Part shown: piece by piece, positions 44,158 to 52,561 of the stretch | How the letters are laid out: each line of letters begins with the position of its first letter | How positions within the stretch are numbered: position 1 is the first letter of the stretch | NCBI GenBank assembly: GCA_965200115.1 | Contig: OZ241336.1 | Coordinates: forward strand, 310,001 to 374,000 | DNA: 64,000 bases | Direction of reading: 5' to 3' | Origin: JAPOUP01 sp026708635 | GTDB taxonomy: Bacteria > Pseudomonadota > Alphaproteobacteria > Rhodobacterales > Rhodobacteraceae | Notes under the pieces: model-generated | Database searches by the model: none | What the model was told of the DNA's origin: nothing | What the model saw: the letters and a program-made list of their open reading frames with translations, nothing else | Program-made: the position numbers and the translations under genes

Positions 44158-44312
44158 TTTTTTAATACTTTTTCGTAAAATCTCCCCTCTTCGTAGATGC
44201 CGCTGGCTTTCTCCGTGATCCCTATCCCGTAGAATGGCGGTCAGTCGAAAGCGAAATGATCGGGAGAAATCGAGAGTAGATCAGAGAAAATCAGAAGTCC
44301 GATTCTCCTTTT

Positions 44313-44372
44313 TCGGTATCACGTCTCAACTTCGAAGTCAAGGGGTCTGTTTAGTAAAAGAAGTAATCCCCC
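44313..44372 (-). repeat. Right long terminal inverted repeat of the nested element
   Basis: This is the inverted partner of 41621-41680. It ends CCCCC at 44368-44372, directly followed by AACAAAGG of the interrupted Tn3 repeat. Confidence 0.85.
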
Positions 44373-44401
44373 AACAAAGGAACAAAGTGCGACATAGGAT
44401 T
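44370..44401 (+). repeat. Left terminal repeat of the Tn3-family transposon (re-formed by the insertion)
   Basis: CCCAACAAAGGAACAAAGTG followed by CGACATAGGATT is an exact inverted match to 48291-48322. Its first bases are supplied by the nested element and the target duplication, so it is a restored-looking end; the original tip is at 41612. Confidence 0.85.
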
Positions 44402-44438
44402 TGCGGTTTTGTGAATCTGTCTCACTTGCATGGACGCT

Positions 44439-45083
44439 TCATTGATTGGGACGTCTCGGCGCGTCGTTGCCGGTTTTCGCCGCCGATCGGACCTGCCTTG
44501 CAATCTCCCCAACCCGACCGCGTCCGATTTTCCGATCGATGGCGTCGTGAATGGCCCGGATGCTGAGATGGGTCATGGCGGCCAGGTGCTGAACCTCTTG
44601 CACCACAGCCGGCGGGTTTGGCGGCCGGCCCACATGCTTGCCGCGGGCACGGGCGGCGGCCATACCCGCACTGACACGCTCGCTGATCAGGGATGATTCC
44701 AGTTCCGCCATCGTACCGATGATTGTGAACATGGCCCGCCCCATGGGGCTCTCGGTATCGATCTGGTCCTGCACGCTGATGAAGCGCACACCCAGATGGT
44801 CGAATTCCTCGAGCGCGGTCAGGAGGTGACGTACGGACCGGGCGAACCGGTCAAACTTCCAGACAAGGACACATTCGATCTCGCGGTTGCGGGCGCTTTT
44901 CATCAAGGCGTTGAGTTGGGGACGGCCCATCTTCCGGCCCGAGACGGCATGATCACAGTAGACGCCGACAACGGCCAGGCCGGCACGGTCAGCATAGGCC
45001 GCCAGCCCATCCTCCTGCAGATCCGGCTTCTGGTCGGGGGTGGACACGCGCAGATACAGCGCGGTGCGCGGTGCCGCGGCCAT
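44439..45083 (-). CDS. tnpR: Tn3-family resolvase (serine recombinase)
   Basis: The product has 214 residues. The catalytic domain starts TALYLRVSTPDQKPDLQEDG, with Ser in RVST as nucleophile, and continues with VVGVYCDHAVSGRKMGRPQL and CVLVWKFDRFARS. A C-terminal helix-turn-helix (about 165-200, HLSIRAIHDAIDRKIGRG) follows. The enzyme resolves cointegrates at res. I use the ATG at 45083, where MAAAPRTALYLRVS fits the family; the frame extends to 45350 into tnpA on the other strand. It is divergent from tnpA. Confidence 0.93.
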   Translation of the reverse strand: MAAAPRTALYLRVSTPDQKPDLQEDGLAAYADRAGLAVVGVYCDHAVSGRKMGRPQLNALMKSARNREIECVLVWKFDRFARSVRHLLTALEEFDHLGVRFISVQDQIDTESPMGRAMFTIIGTMAELESSLISERVSAGMAAARARGKHVGRPPNPPAVVQEVQHLAAMTHLSIRAIHDAIDRKIGRGRVGEIARQVRSAAKTGNDAPRRPNQ

Positions 45084-45216
45084 GGCGGTGGTCGTTCGTC
45101 CCAAAACGGTTTCCTTTCCGGTCAGAAGATCCCTATCCGTATCACCTTGATTTTTCAATGCGTGATCCACCGCCGTCGCGCACCCCTTTCGGGACAGCCG
45201 CAACAGGGAGCCACCC
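45084..45216. promoter_or_regulatory. tnpR-tnpA intergenic region, presumed res site
   Basis: In Tn3-type elements with divergent tnpA and tnpR the resolution site and both promoters lie in this gap. The 133 bp here have the right size and position. I cannot mark the individual resolvase sites with confidence. Confidence 0.5.
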
Positions 45217-48200
45217 ATGCCTCGAATGCGTATCCTTTCCCCCAGTGAGCGGGACGATTTTGACAAGCCACCCGTGTTCGATTTCCGTGACCGGAAGAAG
45301 TTCCTCACCTTTCCGCAGTCCCTTCTCGGCATCGCACAATCGATGCGCAATCCAGCCCACCGGATTGGGTTTCTGGTGAATTGTGGTTACTTTCGCGCCA
45401 CACGGCGGTTCTTTGCACCGAGCGATTTTGTCGAACGCGATCTAGTGTTTGTCGCCCGGGGTCTTGGCCTGGATCCGGTCTCTACGATCGAGATCCAGAA
45501 CCGTACCCGCCAAAGACATCAAGGCCTGATCCTTGACCATTATGGGTTCTCTCCCTTTGCCGCCGATGCAGCGGCCATGCTCGCGGGCGAGATCGCCACC
45601 ATGGCCCGCATGCACCTCAAACCCCGTTTGATGGTTGATCGCTGTCTTGACATCCTGACCCAGCGCCGGGTGCAGGTCCCCGGTTCGGGGCGGCTGATTG
45701 CCCTGATCCGCTCCGCCCTACAGCGCCGCGCCCAGGACCTTGCCCGCCGTGTCGAGACAAACCTGACCGATGCGATGCGAACCCTGCTGGACGATCTGTT
45801 CGCCACGCCAGGCGACCAAAACCGCTACCGGTTGACTTTGCTCAAGACACTCCCGCAATCCACCAAACCGGCAAGAATTCGTGAAGCCGTGCAGGATTTC
45901 GAGGCCGTATCCCGGCTGCATGATCAACTGAGCGATCTCTTGCGCGCCCTCGACCTCAACCCATCTGGAATCCGCTTTTTTGCGGGCAGCGTGCTGCGGT
46001 CCGAGATGTTTCAGATCCAGCGGCGGACGGACAGCGATCGGTACCTTCATGCCACGGCCTTCATTGCCCACCAGTTCAGTCGCTATCAGGACACCCTGAT
46101 CGATCTCTGGTTGCAGGTGATGGCAAGCTACCAGTCACGCGCCAAACGGGATCACGCCGACAGCGTGCTGGAAAACCGCAAGGCACGGCATCAGCAGATT
46201 CGGGATATTGTTGATGACTGGAGCAACTCGCGGGCAATGATCCAGGGCATCCGATCCATCGTCAAGGATGGCGCGCTCTCGGACACACAGAAGGTCGCGG
46301 CCATCGGGTCGCTCCTGGAAGGGGAACGGGGCACCGACGGCCACGAGGCCTTGATCGCTGACCTGGATGCCGCGGACGCGGGTCAGGATTGGTACGCCAT
46401 TCTGGAAAAGAAGTCCCAGTCTCTCCAGAATCGGCTCAGTCCGATCCTGCGCAGTCTCACGTTCGATCATGGCGACCGTGCCGCCCCCCTGGGCGCGGCC
46501 ATGGATCATTTCAAGGCCATGGACGGTGCCGTCGGACCGAAGCCCCCGGTCGCATTTCTCAGTGCGGAGGAGCGGGCGGCGCTGCACGACACAAATGGCC
46601 GGTTCCGCGTTTCACTCTACAAGGTGCTTCTGTTCCAGCACATTACAGCGGCCATCAAATCCGGAGACCTGAATCTCGAACACTCCAACAAATACTGCCC
46701 TATGGACAGCTACATGATCAGCCGGGAGCGCTGGAAGGCCAAAAGGCCGGAACTGCTTGCGCAAGCCGGGCTTGAGGACTTCGCCGACCCCAAAACGGTC
46801 CTGGCCACGCTCTCAACGGCCCTGGAGGAACAGTACCGCCACACGAACACCCATCTCAAGGACAATCCCTATCTGAAGCTCAATGCTGATGGCAGTTTCT
46901 TCGTCAAAACCCCCGGAGTCACTCCCGAGGACGCAGAGGGGATGGACAGTCTGTTCCCCCGCCAGCGGGATGTGCCGCTCGCGCAGGTCCTGAAGACGGT
47001 CAACACGCATTGCGGTATGCTTGATGCCTTTGAGCACTGGCGGCAAACCCGCGGACAAGGGGCGGCGCCCCATCCCGTTCTGCTGGCCGGAATCATGGGA
47101 CTCGGCTGCGGCATCGGCGTGCGTCGCATGGCCCGCATCTCATCGCGCGTGACGGAAAACGCTCTTGAATATGCGGTCAACTGGCGTTTCTCCCTCGAGA
47201 ATATCCGCGCCGCCAACGATATCGTGGTCAAGGCCATGGACAGGATGGACCTGCCCAATCTCTATCGCCGGAATCCCAGCGCGTTGCACACGGCCAGCGA
47301 CGGCCAGAAATTCGAGGTTTACGGCGACAGCCTCCTGGCCCGGTACTCGTTCAAGTATTTCGGTCAACACCAGGGGATCAGCACGTATCTGTTTGTCGAT
47401 GAGAGACATCTCCTCTGGCATTCACTGGTCATCAGCGCGGCCGATCGTGAAAGCATCTATGTAATTGACGGGCTGATGCAGAACGATGTTGTCAAGAGTG
47501 ACATCCATTCCACTGACACACATGGCTACACCGAAGCCGTCTTTGGCCTCACCCACATGCTTGGATTCTCGTTCGCGCCCCGCATCAAGGGAATCGGAAA
47601 GCTGACCCGTTATGGGTTTGGATCCCCGCGAGCGGCCGACAAATCCTGGGCCATCCGCCCCGACAAGGCCGTCAATGAGGCGCTGATCTGTGCCAACTGG
47701 GATGAGTTTCTGCGCATGGCCGTCACCATCAAACTCAAGGAAAACACCGCGTCAGCCATCTTTCGGCGGCTCAACTCCCATTCCCGTCAACACGCGCTGT
47801 ACCAGACCGTCAAGGCCTTCGGGCAGATCATCAAAACGCTGTTCATCCTGCGGTATGCCGACAGTCTCGAACTGCGCCAGGCCATCGAAGGCCAACTCAA
47901 CAAGGTCGAACTGGCAAACAGGTTCTCCCGTGCCGTTGCGGTCGGCAGTCCCCGTGCCCTCAGCCAGACCGAACCGGATGCCCAAGCCGTCGCCGAAGGC
48001 TGCAACCGCCTGATCCGAAACTGCATCATCTGCTGGAACTATCTCTATCTCACGCGGCAGATGGAGACGATGCCGGATGCCGCCGCACAGGATCAGTTGC
48101 GTCGCACCATCGCCGCATCCGCACCCATATCATGGGCACATATCAACCTGCTGGGCGAATACGATTTCTCGGACGAAAAGCTGCAAGACAGCATCGGAAT

Positions 48201-48225
48201 CCTGCCCCTGAAATCAGCCGCTTGA
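45217..48225 (+). CDS. tnpA: Tn3-family transposase
   Basis: The product has 1002 residues, the usual size, with no frameshift. The C-terminal catalytic domain carries the acids within FEVYGDSLLARYSFKYFG, SDIHSTDTHGYTEAVFG and a distal Glu region with SRAVAVGSPRALSQTEP. The N-terminal domain (DUF4158-like, SPSERDDFDKPPVFDFRDRK) recognises the terminal repeats. The start has CAGGGAGCCACCC upstream. It appears intact, and with intact-looking repeats the element may still move. Confidence 0.95.
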   Translation: MPRMRILSPSERDDFDKPPVFDFRDRKKFLTFPQSLLGIAQSMRNPAHRIGFLVNCGYFRATRRFFAPSDFVERDLVFVARGLGLDPVSTIEIQNRTRQRHQGLILDHYGFSPFAADAAAMLAGEIATMARMHLKPRLMVDRCLDILTQRRVQVPGSGRLIALIRSALQRRAQDLARRVETNLTDAMRTLLDDLFATPGDQNRYRLTLLKTLPQSTKPARIREAVQDFEAVSRLHDQLSDLLRALDLNPSGIRFFAGSVLRSEMFQIQRRTDSDRYLHATAFIAHQFSRYQDTLIDLWLQVMASYQSRAKRDHADSVLENRKARHQQIRDIVDDWSNSRAMIQGIRSIVKDGALSDTQKVAAIGSLLEGERGTDGHEALIADLDAADAGQDWYAILEKKSQSLQNRLSPILRSLTFDHGDRAAPLGAAMDHFKAMDGAVGPKPPVAFLSAEERAALHDTNGRFRVSLYKVLLFQHITAAIKSGDLNLEHSNKYCPMDSYMISRERWKAKRPELLAQAGLEDFADPKTVLATLSTALEEQYRHTNTHLKDNPYLKLNADGSFFVKTPGVTPEDAEGMDSLFPRQRDVPLAQVLKTVNTHCGMLDAFEHWRQTRGQGAAPHPVLLAGIMGLGCGIGVRRMARISSRVTENALEYAVNWRFSLENIRAANDIVVKAMDRMDLPNLYRRNPSALHTASDGQKFEVYGDSLLARYSFKYFGQHQGISTYLFVDERHLLWHSLVISAADRESIYVIDGLMQNDVVKSDIHSTDTHGYTEAVFGLTHMLGFSFAPRIKGIGKLTRYGFGSPRAADKSWAIRPDKAVNEALICANWDEFLRMAVTIKLKENTASAIFRRLNSHSRQHALYQTVKAFGQIIKTLFILRYADSLELRQAIEGQLNKVELANRFSRAVAVGSPRALSQTEPDAQAVAEGCNRLIRNCIICWNYLYLTRQMETMPDAAAQDQLRRTIAASAPISWAHINLLGEYDFSDEKLQDSIGILPLKSAA

Positions 48226-48290
48226 CAGGGCCTCGATTTCAGGAGGTCTGAGATCAGGTCAGACAATTGCTATGATTGGATAAATTCCCG

Positions 48291-48322
48291 AATCCTATGT
48301 CGCACTTTGTTCCTTTGTTGGG
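48291..48322 (-). repeat. Right terminal repeat of the Tn3-family transposon
   Basis: On the plus strand it begins AATCCTATGTCGCACTTTGT and ends TCCTTTGTTGGG. It is a perfect inverted match to the left repeat over 32 bp. Confidence 0.88.
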
Positions 48323-48610
48323 ACGAAACCAAACCTGATTCCCTTCATGTCCGGTAAGGGTAATTATCGGACACCGCGGACCGGCTGTCAAACGCTTTCC
48401 GAGCGCCCTGTCCGAACGCCGGCCGGAGGCCGATTCCGGCCTGTGGCTGTAGGTCATTCCCGCCCAGGCGCCTTCATTCCCCCGTCCGGCGGCGCGGGCG
48501 CTCCATCCGGTCCAGTAGGCGATTCCGGTAGAGGGCGAAAACGCACGCTAAGGGGATTCCCGCCGTTGCGGCGTCCGACCTCTCTTTGTCACAACGATGT
48601 TATTTTCATG

Positions 48611-48640
48611 TTGACTTTTCTGTGATGTGGATGGTAAAAG
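48611..48640 (+). promoter_or_regulatory. Candidate promoter of the Calx-beta-like gene
   Basis: TTGACT (48611-48616) and TAAAAG (48635-48640) are spaced 18 bp in an AT-rich patch upstream of the gene at 48721. The region 48323-48600 shows nothing else. Confidence 0.35.
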
Positions 48641-48720
48641 GAATCGTGAGTATGAAAATGAACGGACGGAATGACCGGGTTCCGACGTTCGCCCTTTATA
48701 AACAAGGAAGGATTGGTGGC

Positions 48721-49206
48721 ATGGTATCTTTTAGATCATTAAGGGGCCTGTTGGCCGGTTTTTTGTGTGCGGCCGGCCTGGCACTGCCGCTGGCCCATCC
48801 GGCGACGGCGGGACAGGTCATACCGGGCATGACGGCCCAGCTTGAAGTCCCGGACGTCGTGGTCCGTGAAGGCGAGGAAGCGGTTATCTATATCAGCCTG
48901 TCCCGGTCATTCGGCTTTCCCGTTCGGTATGCCTACCGCACCAAGGATGACACGGCCCGGGCCGGCAAGGACTATGTGGCGAAATCCGGCCATGTGGTGT
49001 TCCGCCCCGGCCGGCGGTTTGCCGAGATACGGGTCAGGACCCTCACGGATGCCCACATCGACAACGAGTATTTCAAGGTGGTGCTGTCCAATCCCGAGAC
49101 GAGAGGCTATGACATGAATGTGTGGAGCGACTATTGGCGCATCGAGGGGCTGCCCGCAACCCGGACCGGTTATGTGCGCATCCGCAATGTCATGCCCCCA
49201 AGGTGA
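48721..49206 (+). CDS. Secreted Calx-beta-like domain protein
   Basis: The product has 161 residues and a signal peptide (RGLLAGFLCAAGLALPLAHP, cut near TAG|QV). The mature part is one Calx-beta-like domain: VVVREGEEAVIYISLSRS, AYRTKDDTARAGKDYVAKSG and VVFRPGRRFAEIRVRTLTDA, then NEYFKVVLSNPE. Such domains bind calcium and mediate adhesion. The ATG at 48721 is preferred (AAGGAAGGATTGGTGGC), giving the signal peptide near the N terminus. It sits between the Tn3 right end and a miniature with the same ends, so it may travel with them. Confidence 0.75.
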   Translation: MVSFRSLRGLLAGFLCAAGLALPLAHPATAGQVIPGMTAQLEVPDVVVREGEEAVIYISLSRSFGFPVRYAYRTKDDTARAGKDYVAKSGHVVFRPGRRFAEIRVRTLTDAHIDNEYFKVVLSNPETRGYDMNVWSDYWRIEGLPATRTGYVRIRNVMPPR

Positions 49207-49240
49207 CCACATAGTTGAAAATAGCTAGAGTAGGGTTCCC

Positions 49241-49665
49241 CCCAACAAAGGAACAAAGCGCGACATAGGATTGGTGACTTTGCCCAATGCTGGCAGGGGT
49301 TTGGCCGGATTGTGGCCCTCCCGGAATCGACACCGCGGTCGGGGGTTGGTTTCAGGAGGGCACTTGAGGGCCTGTCGCCGGGTTTGGGGTCCGCGCCAGA
49401 GGCGGCGCGGGGTGTGCCATGCGTATGCTCAGGAGCGGCGCGGTCGGAAGCGTCCCAAAAGGGGATTGCGGCCGCGGTTCGGATCCGGCTGAAGAATCAA
49501 TCGTTTGCGGAGAGGCGTTTTCCGACCGGAAAGGTGCGCGTTTTGGGACACCGAACCGGCTGTCATGACTCAGGCCAGCGACCGTGTGGAAACGGCCGGA
49601 AACCCGCCTCCGGAGCGGGGAGGACGGACACCGGATTCTATGTCGCGCTTTGTTCCCTTGTTGGG
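49241..49665. mobile_element. 425-bp miniature with Tn3-type terminal repeats
   Basis: The left end CCCAACAAAGGAACAAAGCG (49241-49260, one mismatch in 32) and the right end at 49634-49665 (three mismatches) are the same 32-bp repeats as the nearby Tn3 transposon, facing each other. No gene is supported inside. It fits a TIME (Tn3-derived miniature) mobilisable by the adjacent TnpA. Flanks TTCCC and ATGGA are not duplicated. Confidence 0.75.
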
Positions 49666-49703
49666 ATGGACCCAGCGATTCGCAAGATGAATGTCAACGG
49701 GCC

Positions 49704-50804
49704 CTAGCTCGCGACCGACCAGAACTGTAGCGCGTCAGAGCCAATCGCACGTGACTCGATCAGCCGAAACCGCGAAGCCTCGGAAAGTCTCGCGAGTCCT
49801 AGCGCACCCATCGACGGCACGCCTTCCACTCCAAGAACCACGCCGGCGCTGAATGTGACGATCCGGTCGACAGCGTCCGATAGCAGAAGCGAAGCCGCCA
49901 ACTTCCCCCCACCTTCACAGAACACCCGCGTCAGGCCGGCACGGCCCAAGGCCCTGAGAACAGCCATCGGATCCAGCCGCCGACATGCGCCTAACGGTAC
50001 CTCGAAGAGGCTGGCTCCACGGCTCATCCAGGCACGCTGAACTTCCGGATCCACATCAGGCCCATGGCAAAGCCATACCGGGGCCTGTCCAGCGGTTGTG
50101 GCCAACCGGCTGGTTAACGGAAGATCCAGACTCCGTGACAGAACGACTCTGACCGGCTGGCGCTCCACGCCAAGGCCGCGCACGGTGAGGGATGGATCAT
50201 CGGCGCGGGCCGTTCCCGCACCCACCAGAACGGCGTCGTGCCGCGCACGCATAACATGTGTAGCGCGACGCGCCTCATGACAGGTGATCCAGCGGCTCTC
50301 ACCGGTGGCGGTGGCGATGCGGCCGTCAAGACTGGTAGCAAGTTTGAGTGTCACCATAGGCCGACCCTCGCGAACCCTGGTCAGGAATCCCTGATTCAGG
50401 GAGCCCGCCTCAGCCGCCAATACACCGGTGCTTACCTTGGTACCGGCCTCTTCCAGAATCCTTATGCCTCTCCCATTGACACGCGGATCCGGATCCAGAT
50501 GCGCGACGACGACCCGCTTGACACCCGCCTGAACCAAAGCCTCCGCACAGGGAGGCGTCTTTCCGTGATGGGAACAAGGCTCAAGCGTAACGTAAGCGGT
50601 CGCGCCACGGGCGCGACCGCCCGCCCATGAAAGCGCACATGCCTCCGCGTGGGGACGTCCGCCGGCCTGTGTCCAGCCCCGTCCTACGATTCTCCCGCTC
50701 CGGACAACGACGCAACCTACCGCTGGATTCGGCCACACATTGCCCAGTTCCCGTGCGGCGAGCCCGAGCGCCAGGCGCATGAACCGTCGGTCGGAGGCTG
50801 TCAA
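49704..50804 (-). CDS. ribD: Bifunctional diaminohydroxyphosphoribosylaminopyrimidine deaminase/reductase
   Basis: RibD catalyses two steps of riboflavin synthesis. The N-terminal deaminase (about 1-145) has the zinc motif HAEACAL and TLEPCSHHGKTPPCAEALV. The C-terminal reductase (about 150-366) has VTLKLATSLDGRIATATGES and VFCEGGGKLAASLL. Its start overlaps the nrdR stop by four bases. Its stop lies only 38 bases from the end of the miniature Tn3-type element, so the mobile block begins directly after it, in place of ribE. Confidence 0.96.
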   Translation of the reverse strand: MTASDRRFMRLALGLAARELGNVWPNPAVGCVVVRSGRIVGRGWTQAGGRPHAEACALSWAGGRARGATAYVTLEPCSHHGKTPPCAEALVQAGVKRVVVAHLDPDPRVNGRGIRILEEAGTKVSTGVLAAEAGSLNQGFLTRVREGRPMVTLKLATSLDGRIATATGESRWITCHEARRATHVMRARHDAVLVGAGTARADDPSLTVRGLGVERQPVRVVLSRSLDLPLTSRLATTAGQAPVWLCHGPDVDPEVQRAWMSRGASLFEVPLGACRRLDPMAVLRALGRAGLTRVFCEGGGKLAASLLLSDAVDRIVTFSAGVVLGVEGVPSMGALGLARLSEASRFRLIESRAIGSDALQFWSVAS

Positions 50805-51268
50805 CTCCCCTTGACGGGCCCGGGACGAAGTTCGCTTATGAACTCCTCGAAATCGTCGGCTGCCTGGAAGTTCTTGTAGACACTCGCAAAACGAACGTAA
50901 GCCACCGTATCGACCCTCAACAGGCTTTCCATCACGATCTCGCCGATTATATTCGAATCAATGTCCGTTTCCCCGAAGCTTTCCAGACGCCGGACAATTC
51001 CCGAGATCATCTGGTCTATTCGATCGGGCTCTACCGGGCGCTTGCGCATCGCAACCCGGACCGAGCGCGCAAGCTTGTCACGATCGAAGTCCTCACGACG
51101 ACCGTTGGATTTCCTTACGACCAGATCGCGTAGCTGCACGCGTTCGTAAGTGGTAAACCGTCCGCCACAGGCAAGGCAGAGCCTGCGGCGCCTGATCGCC
51201 ACATGATCTTCCGCGGGCCGCGAGTCCTTCACCTGTGTGTCGACATTTCCGCAATATGGACAGCGCAT
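50801..51268 (-). CDS. nrdR: Transcriptional repressor NrdR
   Basis: NrdR represses ribonucleotide reductase genes through nucleotide sensing. The 155-residue product has the N-terminal zinc ribbon MRCPYCGNVDTQVKDSRPAE...RRRLCLACGGRFTTYER (four Cys) and the ATP-cone (about 49-139, VRKSNGRREDFDRDKLARSV, VAYVRFASVYKNF). It is the first gene of the riboflavin operon, coupled to ribD. Confidence 0.97.
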   Translation of the reverse strand: MRCPYCGNVDTQVKDSRPAEDHVAIRRRRLCLACGGRFTTYERVQLRDLVVRKSNGRREDFDRDKLARSVRVAMRKRPVEPDRIDQMISGIVRRLESFGETDIDSNIIGEIVMESLLRVDTVAYVRFASVYKNFQAADDFEEFISELRPGPVKGS

Positions 51269-51399
51269 GCATCTCTCCCCAGACTCACTTCAATGGATTT
51301 TCACCATATCCATATGCCAGAAACGAGCGGTTGGGTAGGGATAATTTCAATGCACTTGATTTTGGGTATCTCCGCGGCCCAGACGCTTCCGGGCCACGG

Positions 51400-51951
51400 T
51401 CAGCCCGAGCGCCGCCGCGGGCCGGACCCGCGGTCAGCGGCTAGATGGACCGAAACCCTACGTCGGAAACTCCCGTCTCGATGCTCGAAGAGGTAGATTC
51501 CCTGCCAGGCGCCGAGAACCATGCGACCTTCCCAAACGGGAACCGACAGGCTGGTTGGAAGCAGCGCCGCCTTGATATGGGCGGGCATATCATCCGGGCC
51601 TTCCATCGTATGGGTGAGATACCGCATATCGGGATGTTCGGCGTCGGGAACCAATCTACGCATAAATCCGCTAAGATCACGGCACACATCCGGATCGGCG
51701 TTTTCCTGGACCAGAAGCGAGCAGGATGTATGGCGAACGAACAGCGTCAGCAGTCCGGCGGAATGATCCGTGCCATCCAGCCAGTGGGCGACCTCCATGG
51801 TAAATTCATGGAGTCCGGCACCGGAGGTCTGGATCGTCAACTCGGTCTGCAAATCCCTATCGCCGAATATCGGCGGTGCATCTCGACGGGCATGGTCCCG
51901 AAAGCCGGTGAATACGACTTTCGTGAGCCTCCCGCGGTTCGACCCCCGCAC
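51400..51951 (-). CDS. yjbQ: YjbQ-family protein
   Basis: The C-terminal 150 residues match the YjbQ (UPF0047) fold, linked to secondary thiamine-phosphate synthase activity: TIQTSGAGLHEFTMEVAHWL, VRHTSCSLLVQENADPDVCR, RYLTHTMEGPDDMPAHIKAA and GRMVLGAWQGIYLFEHRDGS. The listed start is a GTG at 51951, which adds about 33 Arg-rich residues beyond the usual length; a TTG at 51852, just after GATAGGGAT, would give the typical size and may be the true start. It stands alone between nrdR and carD. Confidence 0.88.
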   Translation of the reverse strand: MRGSNRGRLTKVVFTGFRDHARRDAPPIFGDRDLQTELTIQTSGAGLHEFTMEVAHWLDGTDHSAGLLTLFVRHTSCSLLVQENADPDVCRDLSGFMRRLVPDAEHPDMRYLTHTMEGPDDMPAHIKAALLPTSLSVPVWEGRMVLGAWQGIYLFEHRDGSFRRRVSVHLAADRGSGPRRRSG

Positions 51952-52048
51952 CTATCGATCCAACGCCACGTTCCCCCGCGGTCGGGACAGGACGCATTAC
52001 CATAATGATTCGGACGCAGGCCGTGCCTCACCATCGTCAGGTTCCGGC

Positions 52049-52561
52049 TCAGGCCGCGCGGGCCATCAATACCTCGTGGACCTCAGCCTGCGCCGCTTCC
52101 TCGTCGGAACCGGAAGCCGCCGCGAATTCACGGGTGAGCCGTTCCAGTGCCGACTCGTATAACTGGCGCTCCGAATAGCTCTGCTCGCGCTGGTCGTCGG
52201 TGCGGTGCAGGTCGCGCACCACCTCGGCGATCGCGATCAGGTCACCCGAATGAATCTTCTGTTCATATTCCTGCGCCCGACGCGACCACATGGCGCGTTT
52301 CACCCTAGCCTTGCCTTTCAGCGTCCTGATCGCTTTCGAGATCACATCGGGAGACGAAAGCGATCGCATACCCACCTCGATAGCCTTGTTGGTCGGTACG
52401 CGCAGGGTCATCTTGTCTTTCTCGAAAGAGATCACGAAAAATTCGAGTTTGAAGCCAGCGACTTCCTGTTCCTCGATGCAGATCACCTTTCCGACACCAT
52501 GCGCCGGATACACCACGAAGTCATTGGTTCTGAAAGGCAATCTTTTCACTCTAGCACCCAT
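52049..52561 (-). CDS. carD: CarD-family transcriptional regulator
   Basis: The product has 170 residues. The N-terminal RNA polymerase-binding Tudor-like domain is at about 8-70 (RTNDFVVYPAHGVGKVICIE, ISFEKDKMTLRVP). It is followed by a helical DNA-contacting domain (KAIRTLKGKARVKRAMWSRR, GDLIAIAEVVRDLHR). CarD stabilises open complexes at rRNA and housekeeping promoters and is essential in several Alphaproteobacteria. The start at 52561 has GGGAGGGAACCGCA upstream. Confidence 0.95.
   Translation of the reverse strand: MGARVKRLPFRTNDFVVYPAHGVGKVICIEEQEVAGFKLEFFVISFEKDKMTLRVPTNKAIEVGMRSLSSPDVISKAIRTLKGKARVKRAMWSRRAQEYEQKIHSGDLIAIAEVVRDLHRTDDQREQSYSERQLYESALERLTREFAAASGSDEEAAQAEVHEVLMARAA

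Larger units (their letters stand above)
41621..44372. mobile_element. Transposase-less element with long inverted repeats and secreted-protein passengers
   Basis: The ends match as inverted repeats over about 60 bp: from GGGGGATTACTTCTTTTACT inward the first 41 bp are identical, then three mismatches occur before divergence near 41680/44313. The element sits in the Tn3 left repeat and is flanked by AACAAA on both sides, or by CCAACAAAGG if the ends are taken as GGG...CCC, so the duplication is 6-10 bp. It carries a DUF1508-like gene, small ORFs and two secreted-protein genes, but no transposase. It is presumably mobilised in trans. The GGG tip and an 8-bp option would suit an IS1595-type transposase, which is only a guess. 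Confidence 0.82.
41612..48322. mobile_element. Tn3-family transposon, interrupted in its left terminal repeat
   Basis: The right terminal repeat is at 48291-48322. The left terminal repeat begins CCCAACAAAGG at 41612-41622 and resumes at 44371 with CCAACAAAGG then AACAAAGTGCGACATAGGATT. The two parts together match the right repeat perfectly over 32 bp. Removing the nested element leaves a transposon of about 3.95 kb carrying divergent tnpR and tnpA with a presumed res site between. Flanks TCAAT and ACGAA do not form a 5-bp target duplication, so the ends may have been rearranged. Confidence 0.85.

Noticed and set aside
41607..48327. 5-bp target duplication of the Tn3 transposon
   Set aside because: Flanks TCAAT (41607-41611) and ACGAA (48323-48327) do not match; nor do combinations with the ends at 49241 and 49665.
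51445..52005. Plus-strand frame of 186 codons
   Set aside because: It is fully opposite the yjbQ homologue, which has clear family motifs.
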